NCBI RefSeq assembly: GCF_001048695.1
Contig: NZ_CVRB01000004.1
Location: 124,001 to 188,000 of the forward strand
Origin: Neobacillus massiliamazoniensis
Lineage (GTDB): Bacteria; Bacillota; Bacilli; Bacillales; Cytobacillaceae
Length of the DNA stretch: 64,000 nucleotides
Reading direction: 5' to 3'
The translations under genes were made by a program, and so were the position numbers. Positions 8,234 through 16,491 of this stretch are shown in pieces. Position 1 is the stretch's first letter; the number at the start of each line of letters is the position of its first letter. The notes below the pieces were generated by a model. That model did no database searches. It worked only from the letters and a program-made list of their open reading frames with translations, and was not told the DNA's origin.

Positions 8234-8474
8234 GGCTGTTAAACTTGCCTGTTGATTTGCGCTCAAGAAGCGAGCATCCGCGGGCGTTCCGGGGAGCCTC
8301 CTCGGCGCTTAAGTGCCTGTGGGGTCTCCCCTGCCCCATACTCCCGCAGTACATTGAATTACATCCTTGAATCCGCCCACGCAAGAAGGAAATGCGATAG
8401 CATTTTCGAGGATCTCTCGCCTTCCGCTCCAATCAACATAGTTTCAAAAATCAACAATGGCCTTTAACACAGCC
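8234..8474 (+). mobile_element. MITE copy 1 (long form, 241 bp)
   Basis: Member of the ten-copy element family. Ends are GGCTGTTAAA (two bases lost) and TTTAACACAGCC. It is flanked by the perfect 8-bp duplication TTTTTATA (8226-8233, 8475-8482). The centre is GC-rich and self-complementary (GGGGAG...CTCCCC around GGCGCTTAA). It is non-coding; the open frames inside it are not conserved among copies. Confidence 0.92.
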
Positions 8475-8565
8475 TTTTTATAAGATAGAAAAGTATAAAA
8501 TTCGATTTCGAGATTTGTCCAGCAATAGGCGGTCGCCTTGCTCTTTTCTAAAAAGGATAACATTA

Positions 8566-8724
8566 TTATTCCATTACGTTCTGTTCTATTGATTCATCCA
8601 CTTCACTAAGACCCATTTGGAGCAAAAATTCTTCTAATTCCTCATTTGTTAACGTTTCAAAACGGCCATCATGAAAAAATACTTGGGTTTGATTTGGATT
8701 TATTCGATTAAGATTAAAACTCAT
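8566..8724 (-). CDS. hypothetical 52-aa acidic protein
   Basis: Small frame with a good ribosome site (AAAGGAG, 9 nt before ATG 8724). The product is acidic, with a Gln/Asn-rich start and the helical segment NEELEEFLLQMG. No signal peptide or membrane span. The family is not recognised. The clear initiation signals and codon use like the neighbours' support it being real. It stands alone between MITE copy 1 and the SDR terminator. Confidence 0.6.
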   Translation of the reverse strand: MSFNLNRINPNQTQVFFHDGRFETLTNEELEEFLLQMGLSEVDESIEQNVME

Positions 8725-8845
8725 TTCTCTTTGCTCCTTTCCACAGATGATTACTTATTACTATTAACAGAAGATTACGTTTTCATACTACAAAATCAAA
8801 TTATTGTATAGGCCATATAGATTTTATGTAAATAAAGAGAAAATA

Positions 8846-8898
8846 ATCAAAAGGATGTCCCTAAAGTGACAGTCACTTTAAGGACATCCTCTTGATTT
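8846..8898 (-). terminator. long inverted-repeat terminator after the SDR gene
   Basis: A nearly perfect 50-bp hairpin: TCAA, AGGATGTCC, TAAAGTGAC and their complements around a single-base loop. It carries the AGGATGTCCC core of the second dispersed repeat family in this window (see 10855, 15287, 32456, 48485). Confidence 0.75.
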
Positions 8899-8901
8899 TG
8901 T

Positions 8902-9675
8902 TTACAGCTTATTTATCTTCCCGAGAACATCCTTTCCCCCTGTAACTGGGATAATGCTCCCCGTAATAAAGCTTGATTTTTCATCAACAAGAAATGATAT
9001 CATTCTGGCAACATCTTCTCCTGTTCCGGGTCTGATTACACAAGATTCTTCATCAACACTACCTAACGTATCCGCAATATTTTTTTCTTTCCATTCTTTA
9101 ACGATATCCCCAGGGCAGACCATATTAGCCGTAATGCCATATTCCGCTTCCTCAATGGCAATTGTCCTCGTTAATGATGCTAGCCCAGTTTTAGCCGCTG
9201 CAAAAACAGAACGATAAACCCACCCCGGTGCCGTTTCCACTCTGTCGAACCCCATTGTAATAATCCTGCCCCAGTTTTGTTTTCTCATAATTGGGATTAC
9301 GAGCTTTGACAAATAAAAAACAGCACTTAAATTTCCATCCATTAAATACCTCCATTCGTCAAAGGAATAATCTGTTAGCCTTTTCCGTTCATGGATATAG
9401 GGACCTGCATTATGAATTAAAATATCAATTGAAGGATACAACGAAAGAGCCTCTTCAAAGATTTGAATACATTCATCTAAATTTGAAACATCACCTTGAA
9501 TTGCGATGTTTTTTGTTCCATAGGTGTTGTTTAATTCGTTCACTAAATTGACGGCTTCTATTTCACTATTTCGATAGTTAATCACAAGTTCAAAGCCTTT
9601 TTCTGCAAGCTGATAGGCAGTCATTTTTCCTAGACCAGCAGCTCCACCAGTAATCAATGCCGTTTTTTTCGTCAC
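8902..9675 (-). CDS. SDR family protein with altered catalytic residues
   Basis: Short-chain dehydrogenase/reductase fold, 257 aa, close in layout to FabG-like proteins. The NAD(P) motif TGGAAGLG (9-16), NAG (about 89-91) and the conserved Asn114 are present. The catalytic YxxxK is FAAAK here (Phe158 in place of Tyr, Lys162 kept), and the segment that normally holds the catalytic Ser reads ITMGFDR. It may therefore be a non-catalytic or differently acting SDR, or use Tyr154. It is single-gene, with its own strong terminator. The base sequence around codon 158 is unambiguous. Confidence 0.85.
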   Translation of the reverse strand: MTKKTALITGGAAGLGKMTAYQLAEKGFELVINYRNSEIEAVNLVNELNNTYGTKNIAIQGDVSNLDECIQIFEEALSLYPSIDILIHNAGPYIHERKRLTDYSFDEWRYLMDGNLSAVFYLSKLVIPIMRKQNWGRIITMGFDRVETAPGWVYRSVFAAAKTGLASLTRTIAIEEAEYGITANMVCPGDIVKEWKEKNIADTLGSVDEESCVIRPGTGEDVARMISFLVDEKSSFITGSIIPVTGGKDVLGKINKL

Positions 9676-9835
9676 AGATTCTTACCTCACTATTACTTGA
9701 ATTATCCTTTTTACTATATGTTAAAAAGAATTGTTTCTATATGCAAATTTTAAAGTTTGTTCCCAGTATTTTTGTTTTAACGGATGGGCAGGTGTTCGCA
9801 TACGATGTGGTATTAATGAAAAAGGATTTTTATTC

Positions 9836-10330
9836 ATGAGAGGATGGAGAAAAATGTTTCCCTTTAATATGTTCCCCTTTAATAAAGATATGAAGGAATC
9901 ATTACAAAATATGAAACCTGATGAAATATCCAATTATGTTCAGGACATTATCACTAAAGTCATGCCTGGTAATATGAAAGGAATGATGAATCCACAGGAC
10001 TTTCAAAACAATTTTCAATCAGGCCAAGCTAGGCAACCTGAAAATTCAAATGGTATATCTTCGACGGCTTATGAAACACATGATTTTGTTTTTGTCAGGA
10101 TTTCAATCAAATCAGAAGAATGGGTAAGAAAACTGCGTCTCTACCATACTTCTAATCAACTTATTATCGAACATATCCCCCAGCATGAAGATAAACATAT
10201 CATTACCCTACCTGCAATTGTAAAAAAGAAAGGGGCTGCTGCAAATTATAAGGATGGCACCCTTGAGGTAAGAATACCAAAAAACATTGATATGCAGTAT
10301 TCGCAAATTGATGTAACTGAAATTATGTAG
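9836..10330 (+). CDS. Hsp20/GerT-like spore protein
   Basis: Alpha-crystallin-type protein of 164 aa. The C-terminal half (from about ETHDFVFVRISIK) is a degenerate small heat-shock domain ending in DGTLEVRIPKN. The N-terminal half has a Met/Phe-rich start MFPFNMFPF and a KPDEISNYVQDII helix, as in Bacillus spore-coat/germination proteins of the GerT/CotM type. ATG 9836 has AAAGGA 9 nt upstream; ATG 9854 is an alternative with GGAG only 4 nt away and would begin MFPFN, as many relatives do. It is followed 58 bp later by a second Hsp20 gene, which suggests a pair expressed in sporulation. Confidence 0.75.
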   Translation: MRGWRKMFPFNMFPFNKDMKESLQNMKPDEISNYVQDIITKVMPGNMKGMMNPQDFQNNFQSGQARQPENSNGISSTAYETHDFVFVRISIKSEEWVRKLRLYHTSNQLIIEHIPQHEDKHIITLPAIVKKKGAAANYKDGTLEVRIPKNIDMQYSQIDVTEIM

Positions 10331-10388
10331 CTGTCATACTTTCACATGTTTTGTTCACTGGAAAAATAATGGTTCAAGGGAGGTTCAA

Positions 10389-10841
10389 ATGGAAGTAAAT
10401 CAGTTCAGTAAGTGGCTCGATGTTGCCCAACAATTTCAAGCAGAGCAATTTTGGAATCAATTTTTTGATAGTAAAAATGCCCAACAATTCTCAAACAGCC
10501 ATTCCTTCACAGCCATAAACGAATATGTTCCAAAATGTGATCTGTATGAAAAGGATACAAAACTAATTGTTGAAGCTGAGGTGCCTGGATTAGGAAAGGA
10601 GAATCTTCAGATCTCCATCCATCAGCAGATCTTAACAATTACAGGAGAATTTAAATCATTAACTCCAAATTGTCAATATTATTTAAAAGAACGAGTGAAT
10701 CGCAGATTTAAAAAAGAAATTACGCTACCATTCCCAGTAAATATTCATAAAGTCAGAACAGAAATAAATAAAGGAATTTTAGTCATCAGCATGCCAATTA
10801 ATCGTGAAGAAGTTGAGGACATTCCTATTAAAGTCGATTAG
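10389..10841 (+). CDS. Hsp20/alpha-crystallin family protein
   Basis: 150-aa small heat-shock protein, an ATP-independent holdase or spore-coat component. The alpha-crystallin domain spans about residues 50-145, with VEAEVPGL, the beta-strand ITGEF and the closing GILVISMP that matches the A-x-x-x-n-G-v-L signature. A GGGAGG ribosome site lies 5 nt upstream. It lies downstream of the GerT-like gene in the same orientation. It lacks the C-terminal IxI extension, which argues for CotM-like coat proteins rather than oligomeric cytosolic sHSPs (inference). Confidence 0.85.
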   Translation: MEVNQFSKWLDVAQQFQAEQFWNQFFDSKNAQQFSNSHSFTAINEYVPKCDLYEKDTKLIVEAEVPGLGKENLQISIHQQILTITGEFKSLTPNCQYYLKERVNRRFKKEITLPFPVNIHKVRTEINKGILVISMPINREEVEDIPIKVD

Positions 10842-10854
10842 CTTTATTAGAATA

Positions 10855-10905
10855 TGAAGAGGATGTCCCTAAACAAAATGTCAGACCCGTTTGGGACACC
10901 TTCTT
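10855..10905 (+). terminator. dispersed inverted repeat acting as terminator
   Basis: GAAGAGGATGTCCCTAAAC pairs imperfectly with GTTTGGGACACCTTCTTC. It belongs to the AGGATGTCCC repeat family and lies between the convergent Hsp20 gene and YtkA-like lipoprotein gene. There is no strong T-tract, so termination strength is uncertain. Confidence 0.5.
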
Positions 10906-10916
10906 CCGGTTATGAT

Positions 10917-11411
10917 TTAATGGCCATCTTTGGATGGGCTTTGGTGATCTTTGTCTTTTTGATCACCCATGTTCATTCCATTCATCGAATTATTTGCTTT
11001 TGGATCTTCTGGTTCACTCGGGGTTCCGACAATAAACTCTTTCTTAGGCATATTATGCATCCCTCTTGCGGTAACATGGGAGATAATATAATAGGTCCCT
11101 TCTTGTGAAAAAGTTTTCTTAAGCTGATAGATCCCGTTTTTTGGGTGTTTTATTGCGATTTTTTCATGTTGTTGGTCTTTTGCCCGCCAAATCTCAAATT
11201 GCACTTCATCTGCATCATTAACTCGATCATTCCCTTGAGTAACCTTTGCTTCAAATGTGATGGGCTGACCTACTTTCCCTTGTTCCGGTTTTACCGCTAA
11301 TTCTACATTCAACATTTGCGGTTGACCATTGGAATTGGTTTTACTGCTGCCACATGAAGATAACATCACAAGCAACAAAATGGAAACAACCAGGTACATC
11401 ACCTTTTTCAT
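10917..11411 (-). CDS. YtkA-like domain lipoprotein
   Basis: Exported lipoprotein of 164 aa. It has a lipobox LSSC with lipid attachment at about Cys20, then a YtkA/FixH-like beta-sandwich (about residues 32-130, VGQPITFEAKV and GIYQLKKTF). The His/Met/Asp-rich tail (NGMNMGD, KDKDHQ) could bind metal. YtkA-like proteins are linked to copper handling or cytochrome oxidase assembly in other bacteria; that role is inference here. The start overlaps the upstream gene by 4 bp (ATGA), so the two are cotranslated. Confidence 0.85.
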   Translation of the reverse strand: MKKVMYLVVSILLLVMLSSCGSSKTNSNGQPQMLNVELAVKPEQGKVGQPITFEAKVTQGNDRVNDADEVQFEIWRAKDQQHEKIAIKHPKNGIYQLKKTFSQEGTYYIISHVTARGMHNMPKKEFIVGTPSEPEDPKANNSMNGMNMGDQKDKDHQSPSKDGH

Positions 11412-11701
11412 GTTTCTCTCTCCTCACTTAATTGATCCATGATTTCATTATGTAGCCCTATTAGTTGTAATTTCGCATCGAGAGATATAGAGGAATTAGT
11501 TATTCTTTTAACCGCTGAATAATACTTTTCAAATCGATTTTTACGTATTCTAGGATGTGAGTTTTCGTCTAACAATTCTCTTTTTATTGCCTCACATAAT
11601 ATAACCTCACTATTTCTCTCATCCATAGCTAACCGTCGATTATTCCAAATTAAACGATATTCTGCCAATAAACTATCAAAGTGATTATTTTTATTTTTCA
11701 A
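11408..11701 (-). CDS. hypothetical 97-aa protein
   Basis: Soluble, helical, charged protein with no recognised domain. It is coupled by a 4-bp overlap to the YtkA-like lipoprotein gene downstream, and a GGGGTG ribosome site precedes the ATG. Features are a basic middle (RIRKNRFEKYY) and a single Cys. The genomic link to a metal/respiration-type lipoprotein is the only clue to its role. Confidence 0.65.
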   Translation of the reverse strand: MKNKNNHFDSLLAEYRLIWNNRRLAMDERNSEVILCEAIKRELLDENSHPRIRKNRFEKYYSAVKRITNSSISLDAKLQLIGLHNEIMDQLSEERET

Positions 11702-11798
11702 ATTATTTCACCCCCTACTCCCCTCACAAGCAATGTTACATATTATCTAACATGATTGCAAAAAATATTTTTTAACAATCCATAGAAAGGAGAAAGGT

Positions 11799-12044
11799 AT
11801 GCCAACACCTTATCGTTGTCCAAATTGTAAAACGAATCGAAGCAGGTTCAATATTATTGACCAAGTTGCGCATTCGGTAAAACTCGACCCGCAATCTGGC
11901 GTTGTCATTCATGAATATAGTTCAGGTGAATTAGAGCCCTTTCATATCCCTTATAGCGGCCCAGAATATCGTGTCCAGTGTGCTGTTTGCGGACTTATCG
12001 AGGACGAGCGTACTTTTATCAAATTTGGCGAACAACCTATTTAG
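11799..12044 (+). CDS. small zinc-ribbon-like protein
   Basis: 81 aa with two CxxC knuckles, CPNC at residues 7-10 and CAVC near 63-66, the spacing of a zinc ribbon interrupted by a beta-rich insert. A GGAGAAAGGT ribosome site precedes the ATG. The function is not known. It is monocistronic and followed within 14 bp by MITE copy 2. Confidence 0.75.
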   Translation: MPTPYRCPNCKTNRSRFNIIDQVAHSVKLDPQSGVVIHEYSSGELEPFHIPYSGPEYRVQCAVCGLIEDERTFIKFGEQPI

Positions 12045-12057
12045 TTTTTAACCAAAA

Positions 12058-12300
12058 GGCTGTGTTAAAGGTCATTGTTGATTTTTGAAACAATGTTGAT
12101 TGGAGCGGAAGGCGCGAGATCCTCGAAAATGCTATCGCATTTACTTCGTGCGGTGTTGATTCAAGGATGTTTATTCAACCTCCTGCGGGAGTACGGGACA
12201 GGGGAGCCCCCACAGGCGCTTAAGCGCCGAGAAGGCTCCCCGGAACGCCCGCGGATGCTCTCTTCTTGAGCGCAAATCAACAGGCAAGTTTAACACAGCC
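12058..12300 (-). mobile_element. MITE copy 2 (long form, 243 bp, inverted)
   Basis: Same element as copy 1 in the opposite orientation, with ends GGCTGTGTTAAA and TTTAACACAGCC. It is flanked by the perfect 8-bp duplication AACCAAAA (12050-12057 and 12301-12308). Its central GGCGCTTAAGCGCC palindrome is intact. Confidence 0.95.
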
Positions 12301-12307
12301 AACCAAA

Positions 12308-12352
12308 AATAACACCTTTATAAATGGATAACCATTTGTAAAGGTGTTATTT
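12308..12352 (-). terminator. bidirectional terminator
   Basis: AATAACACCTTTA / TAAAGGTGTTATT stem with an extra AAATGG/CCATTT pairing near the loop, and T-rich on both sides. It ends the minus-strand gene at 12356 and can also stop readthrough from the zinc-ribbon gene. Confidence 0.85.
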
Positions 12353-12355
12353 TCG

Positions 12356-13174
12356 TTAAAAATGATTTTCTTTTAAAAAAGTTTTAGAATCCACTTTCCA
12401 AGCATCTAGTGGAGAAAAGCGAACTAAATGGATTTCACCTTTGAAAACTTGCCTTCCTTTGTTACTAATGTGCCAATCGATTTCAATTGGAATATCGAGA
12501 TTAATTTCTTCAATTAAATCTTCAGCTGGTAATAAAGGCATCCGTGATATTTTCACATTTTCAATTTGAGGTAATATCGGCCTCCATCTTACCCTTTGTA
12601 AAGACGCTAAAGCCAATATTCCTTGGTCCTGCTGCTTCAGCCCTGTAACATAAGCATTTACAACCTCATATGGGTTTGCCCCTGCTAAATAATCATCTAA
12701 TTTTCCTGCTGCTTTCATTACCATCAGCATATGGGAGAAGTCCATTGATTTTGTTCTATGAGTTGTACTGCCATAAAAATGGATACAAAAATGGCCGGGA
12801 AAATTATTTTTTAGCGCACCTGCACCATGCGGCATCCCATGCATGGAAGCACCAATCCACTGGTCTTTAAAAATAACTATAATCGCTCGACGTTTCCAGC
12901 TCCATTTTCCTCCATAAATCTTTTTCATAATTTTCGTATCCTTTGACGTAAGAGGCTGCACATCTGCATGGTTACTGCCGGCCCGTCTTTGAACTTTAAA
13001 CCTTTTTCCTGTTTCAACATCCATTACAACAAATTTACTGTATTTTGGTAATAGCTTATTTACTTCCGTCCATGGAAGCATCTCTACCTTATAGCTGATA
13101 TTAGTAGCGGCATAAGCCAATTGGGCGTTTAGGAGGATAAGAAAAATCATTAATAACACCGTTATCTTCTTCAT
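12356..13174 (-). CDS. hypothetical secreted protein
   Basis: 272 aa with a clear signal peptide (MKKITVLLMIFLILL...AYAA, cleavage near residue 22). The mature part has MDVETGKRFKVQRR followed by a conserved-looking His-rich core (ASMHGMPHGAG, GHFCIHFYGS) reminiscent of a catalytic or metal site. The MDVETGKxF start resembles the first strand of L,D-transpeptidase-like folds, and the HFCIHFYGS context is also similar (a Cys between two His), but I cannot confirm YkuD homology. It sits just downstream of a small exported protein gene. Confidence 0.7.
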   Translation of the reverse strand: MKKITVLLMIFLILLNAQLAYAATNISYKVEMLPWTEVNKLLPKYSKFVVMDVETGKRFKVQRRAGSNHADVQPLTSKDTKIMKKIYGGKWSWKRRAIIVIFKDQWIGASMHGMPHGAGALKNNFPGHFCIHFYGSTTHRTKSMDFSHMLMVMKAAGKLDDYLAGANPYEVVNAYVTGLKQQDQGILALASLQRVRWRPILPQIENVKISRMPLLPAEDLIEEINLDIPIEIDWHISNKGRQVFKGEIHLVRFSPLDAWKVDSKTFLKENHF

Positions 13175-13232
13175 CTAATCCCCCTCTTTTTTTCACTACA
13201 TTAAAAGAGTTACCTGAAGAGAAAATAATCAT

Positions 13233-13430
13233 TCATTTTTCCACTATCTTTTTAAAATCATTAAAAAGAACTTGAACAATCTTCCATTGTTCTCCCAACT
13301 GTTCCGTTTTATCTTTTAAATTCTGACTGATTTCCTTTTCTTTTATTTCGAAATTACTATGAAAAAATGACTGTAATGGACCATATCCAAGAAAGGAAAA
13401 TACCATTACAGCAAGACACAGTTTTCTCAT
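13233..13430 (-). CDS. small exported or membrane-anchored protein
   Basis: 65 aa starting at ATG 13430, which has AAAGGTGG 8 nt upstream; the frame upstream to a GTG at 13442 overlaps that ribosome site. It has an N-terminal hydrophobic segment (about residues 3-20), then a charged amphipathic helix rich in Lys/Glu/Gln. The family is not recognised. It lies 58 bp before the secreted hypothetical gene and may be cotranscribed with it. Confidence 0.6.
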   Translation of the reverse strand: MRKLCLAVMVFSFLGYGPLQSFFHSNFEIKEKEISQNLKDKTEQLGEQWKIVQVLFNDFKKIVEK

Positions 13431-13509
13431 CAAAACAACCACCTTTTCCCATGTTATTTTTCATTTTGGAAAAGATGGATAAGAAATATACTATTTACGA
13501 TATATAAAA

Positions 13510-13541
13510 AGCCTGAAACCTATTTATAAAGGTTTCAGGCT
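13510..13541 (-). terminator. terminator of the Ctp protease gene
   Basis: Perfect 12-bp stem AGCCTGAAACCT / AGGTTTCAGGCT with an 8-nt loop and T-tract on the minus strand. Confidence 0.92.
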
Positions 13542-13562
13542 CAATTTTTCTAGCTTTTATTG

Positions 13563-15113
13563 TTACTTCATTCTTGTCTTTAAAACTTCGACCGCTTTTT
13601 GTAGTTGGGTATCATTCGTTTTAATTTTATCTCTGATTTGCTCCATTAGCTTTAAGGTTGAATCCCCTTTTAAGACACCATCTTCAGGTAGGTTTTGGGC
13701 TTTTTCAAAAGCCATAACAGCCTCCTTCGTCTTTTCGTCAAAAAATCCGTCTTCTCTGCCTGGGTCGTATCCAAGCGCTTTAAGCATCTTCTGTGCTGAT
13801 ATAACATCAGCTGATGAGCTTGAAAGGGAAAGCGGCTTATCGGGATTAATGATTGGCAATGACGCATAATCTGGAAGGGACACTTCTACATCCGGTTTAA
13901 TCCCTTTTTTATGAATCCAGTTTCCGTCTGGAGTTAACCATTTTGCTATCGTATATTTAAGGTCGGAACCATCAGAAAAATCAGCAGTTGTTTGAACAGT
14001 TCCTTTTCCAAATGACTTTTCACCAACAAGCGGAACGCCAGCCGATTCTTTTAAAGCAGCTGCCGTTATTTCTGATGCACTCGCACTTCCTGAATCAATA
14101 AGTACAACCAAAGGAAGATCTGGACTTCCACTATTTTGTGAATAAACCTCTTTAATCTTACCATCGCGGTCCTGTTCTTTTACAATTACTTTTCCTTTAG
14201 GAACAAACATACTAGAAATAGTGATGGCTTGATCCAATAATCCACCAGGATTTTGACGCAAGTCTAAAACTAGTCCTTTCATTCCCTTCTTTTGTAAATC
14301 GTTTAAAGTCGTCACAAGCTCCTTCGAGGTATTACTAGAAAAACTAGTAATTTGAACTTTGGCAATTCCATCTCCTACCATTTCCCCATAAACAGTTTCA
14401 ATCGGAATCGTATCCCGGATGATCGATGTTTTAACAGGTGTATCCGAGCCCGCGCGTTGAATGGTCAACTCCACCTTTGTCCCTTTTTTCCCGCGGATTA
14501 AGGTCACAGCTTGCGTCGAACTCATACCTTGAAGGCTCTTTCCGTCTACAGCCAAAATCATATCATTTGGTTTAAGTCCCGCCTTCTCAGCCGGAGACCC
14601 TTTAATCGGTGATACAATTAGAATATGTCCATCCTTCTCTTGGATTTCGGCACCAATTCCTTCAAAGGATGACGAGATCGTGCTTTTGAAGTTTTTAGCT
14701 TCATCACTACTCATATAATCTGAATAAGGATCATCAAGTGATGTTACCATTCCATTAATGGCCCCATTAATAAGCTTTTGTTGATCTACTTTTTTATAGT
14801 AACCATTATTTAATGTATCATAGGCATCATAAAACTTTTTAAATTCAGATCTATCTGGTCCAACTGACACCACTTTATCTTTTCCAAATGCAAGAGCAAA
14901 TGTAGTTATCCCAGCAGATAGAAAGACAACAACAAACAAAAGCATAATAAAATGAAATCTCTTTAATCGAACATACCCTGTTTTGTTTTCCGAAGCTTTC
15001 TCTTGTTCAACTTTTTCTTCATCCAAAGCCTTCACCACTTTCATAACCATAAATAAGAAATACTTTAAGCACACACTTAAAAGAGCAGGTACTTTCCGAA
15101 CATAATAAATCAT
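13563..15113 (-). CDS. ctpB: S41 carboxy-terminal processing protease (CtpB-like)
   Basis: Membrane-anchored serine protease. Order: transmembrane anchor (about residues 50-75), N-terminal helical cap, PDZ domain (about 130-215), S41 catalytic core with the Ser in SGSASASEI and the Lys in GEKSFGKG, then a peptidoglycan-binding-like domain (GYDPGREDGFF). This architecture matches B. subtilis CtpB, which cleaves SpoIVFA to trigger SigK activation in sporulation. The start is uncertain: the first ATG lacks a good ribosome site and later ATG/GTG codons before the anchor are possible. Confidence 0.88.
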   Translation of the reverse strand: MIYYVRKVPALLSVCLKYFLFMVMKVVKALDEEKVEQEKASENKTGYVRLKRFHFIMLLFVVVFLSAGITTFALAFGKDKVVSVGPDRSEFKKFYDAYDTLNNGYYKKVDQQKLINGAINGMVTSLDDPYSDYMSSDEAKNFKSTISSSFEGIGAEIQEKDGHILIVSPIKGSPAEKAGLKPNDMILAVDGKSLQGMSSTQAVTLIRGKKGTKVELTIQRAGSDTPVKTSIIRDTIPIETVYGEMVGDGIAKVQITSFSSNTSKELVTTLNDLQKKGMKGLVLDLRQNPGGLLDQAITISSMFVPKGKVIVKEQDRDGKIKEVYSQNSGSPDLPLVVLIDSGSASASEITAAALKESAGVPLVGEKSFGKGTVQTTADFSDGSDLKYTIAKWLTPDGNWIHKKGIKPDVEVSLPDYASLPIINPDKPLSLSSSSADVISAQKMLKALGYDPGREDGFFDEKTKEAVMAFEKAQNLPEDGVLKGDSTLKLMEQIRDKIKTNDTQLQKAVEVLKTRMK

Positions 15114-15362
15114 TTTTTCTGTTTTCTAAAGTATTTGTAAAATAATTTAGCCCTTAGTGTTTAGAATAACATCTTTTCTATAAAATTAACAAAGAAAAGT
15201 TAATAAATAAAGGTGAAAACCATTATTTTTTCATTACTTTGTATAATAATAATTAGCGGCACAAATTGAAGAATACGTGCCGTTACACATAAAGAGACAG
15301 GCACATCCATCAGTGTTAGCCCCTTTTAAGACATCCTCTTTTTAAATTTTTTCTTTTCTACA
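15114..15362. other. intergenic stretch with a degenerate repeat
   Basis: No gene seen. An AT-rich stretch is followed at 15287-15348 by a decayed member of the dispersed GTGTCAGGCACC/AGGATGTCCC repeat (GACAGGCACATCC ... GACATCCTCTTT). MITE copy 3 follows. Confidence 0.6.
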
Positions 15363-15440
15363 GGCTGTGTTAAACTTGCCTGTTGATTTACGCTCCAATC
15401 AACATAGTTTCAAAAATCAACAATGACCTTTAACACTGCC
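15363..15440 (+). mobile_element. MITE copy 3 (short form, 78 bp)
   Basis: Only the two terminal arms remain, with the GC-rich centre deleted at the CGCTCC motif shared by both arms. Flanking 8-mers TTTCTACA and TTTCTAAA match at 7 of 8. Confidence 0.9.
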
Positions 15441-15445
15441 TTTCT

Positions 15446-15481
15446 AAAAAAAGAAACCCCCTTCCTGAGGAAGAGGAAAAG
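15446..15481 (-). terminator. possible deoD terminator
   Basis: On the minus strand CTTCC-TCA-GGAAG followed by GGGGG and a TTTCTTTTTT tract. The stem is short, so this is tentative. Confidence 0.45.
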
Positions 15482-15488
15482 AAAAAGT

Positions 15489-16196
15489 TTATTCTTTAAT
15501 AGCTGCTTCTAATGCAACTTCTATCATATCATTGAATGTTAATTGTCTTTCTTCTGCTGTTGTTTCCTCACCTGTTAGGATATGGTCACTAACTGTTAAG
15601 ATAGATAGTGCTTTACGGCCGTATTTAGCAGCTAACGTGTAAAGGGCACTAGTTTCCATCTCAATAGCAAGAATTTGATATTGAGCCAATTTTTCAAGAT
15701 CAGAATAATCATTATAAAACATATCAGCCGTAAACACATTTCCTGCTTTTAAGTTAAGACCCTTTTCTAATCCAGCATCATATGCATTCTTTAACAAGTC
15801 AAAATTCGCTGTAGGAGCAAAATCAATTCCACCCCCAAAGATTATGCGATTTATATTGGAATCGGTTGAACTCGACATAGCCAAAATAACATCACGCACA
15901 TGTACATCTTTTTGAATCGCTCCACATGTACCGACACGAATGAGGTTTTGTACATTATAGCTTTGCATTAGCTCATTCACATAAATAGAAATGGAAGGAA
16001 CCCCCATTCCTGTACCTTGGACAGAAATCCGCTTTCCTTTATATGTACCGGTAAAACCAAACATGTTTCGAACTTCATTATAGCATTTGGCATCTTGCAA
16101 AAAATTGGTCGCAATGTATTTGGCACGAAGCGGGTCACCTGGAAGCAATACCGTTTCCGCAATTTCATTTTCTTTTGCAGCAATATGTATACTCAT
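15489..16196 (-). CDS. deoD: purine-nucleoside phosphorylase DeoD
   Basis: Hexameric-type phosphorylase that splits (deoxy)purine nucleosides into base and (deoxy)ribose-1-phosphate in salvage. The start [27 protein letters not shown] is diagnostic up to the phosphate-binding [15 protein letters not shown] and the EMETSALY nucleoside-binding motif follow, with the catalytic Asp in TVSDHI. I use ATG 16196 because GGAGG lies 7 nt upstream; the frame's earlier ATG overlaps that site. At 235 aa it is full length for the DeoD family. Confidence 0.96.
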   Translation of the reverse strand: MSIHIAAKENEIAETVLLPGDPLRAKYIATNFLQDAKCYNEVRNMFGFTGTYKGKRISVQGTGMGVPSISIYVNELMQSYNVQNLIRVGTCGAIQKDVHVRDVILAMSSSTDSNINRIIFGGGIDFAPTANFDLLKNAYDAGLEKGLNLKAGNVFTADMFYNDYSDLEKLAQYQILAIEMETSALYTLAAKYGRKALSILTVSDHILTGEETTAEERQLTFNDMIEVALEAAIKE

Positions 16197-16351
16197 TTTA
16201 ATTCCTCCAGTCAATATATGTGATAGTTAGTAGCCTATACCATAGACAATATATCATAACCATTTTACAAAATGAAACCATTCATTTAAAAGGATATGTT
16301 TTTTTAATTTGTGGGAAGCTATATATTGATGATCCTAAGGAGGGAAAACAA

Positions 16352-16480
16352 ATGCCAGAAGGAAAAATGAGTAAGAAGCTTGAGCAGGCGGTTGAATATG
16401 CGAACAACACGAACCCCTCAGCAAAAACGAATAATAAACCAAATACATCAAAAAGTGACCGTGAACGCCGAAAAAAATAG
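16352..16480 (+). CDS. small hydrophilic protein, 42 aa
   Basis: Asn/Lys/Ser-rich protein ending in SDRERRKK, with an excellent ribosome site (AAGGAGGG, 7 nt before the ATG). It forms a two-gene unit with the next small gene, 11 bp away, and a shared terminator. Size and composition are like the minor small acid-soluble spore proteins of Bacillus, but I do not recognise a named family. Confidence 0.7.
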   Translation: MPEGKMSKKLEQAVEYANNTNPSAKTNNKPNTSKSDRERRKK

Positions 16481-16491
16481 GGGGGTTAATA

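Noticed and set aside
8252-8467. open frames inside MITEs (also 12075-12269, 37469-37651, 59252-59479, 62828-63022)
   Set aside because: They lie in the repeat elements, are read on different strands in different copies, lack ribosome sites and are broken by indels between copies.
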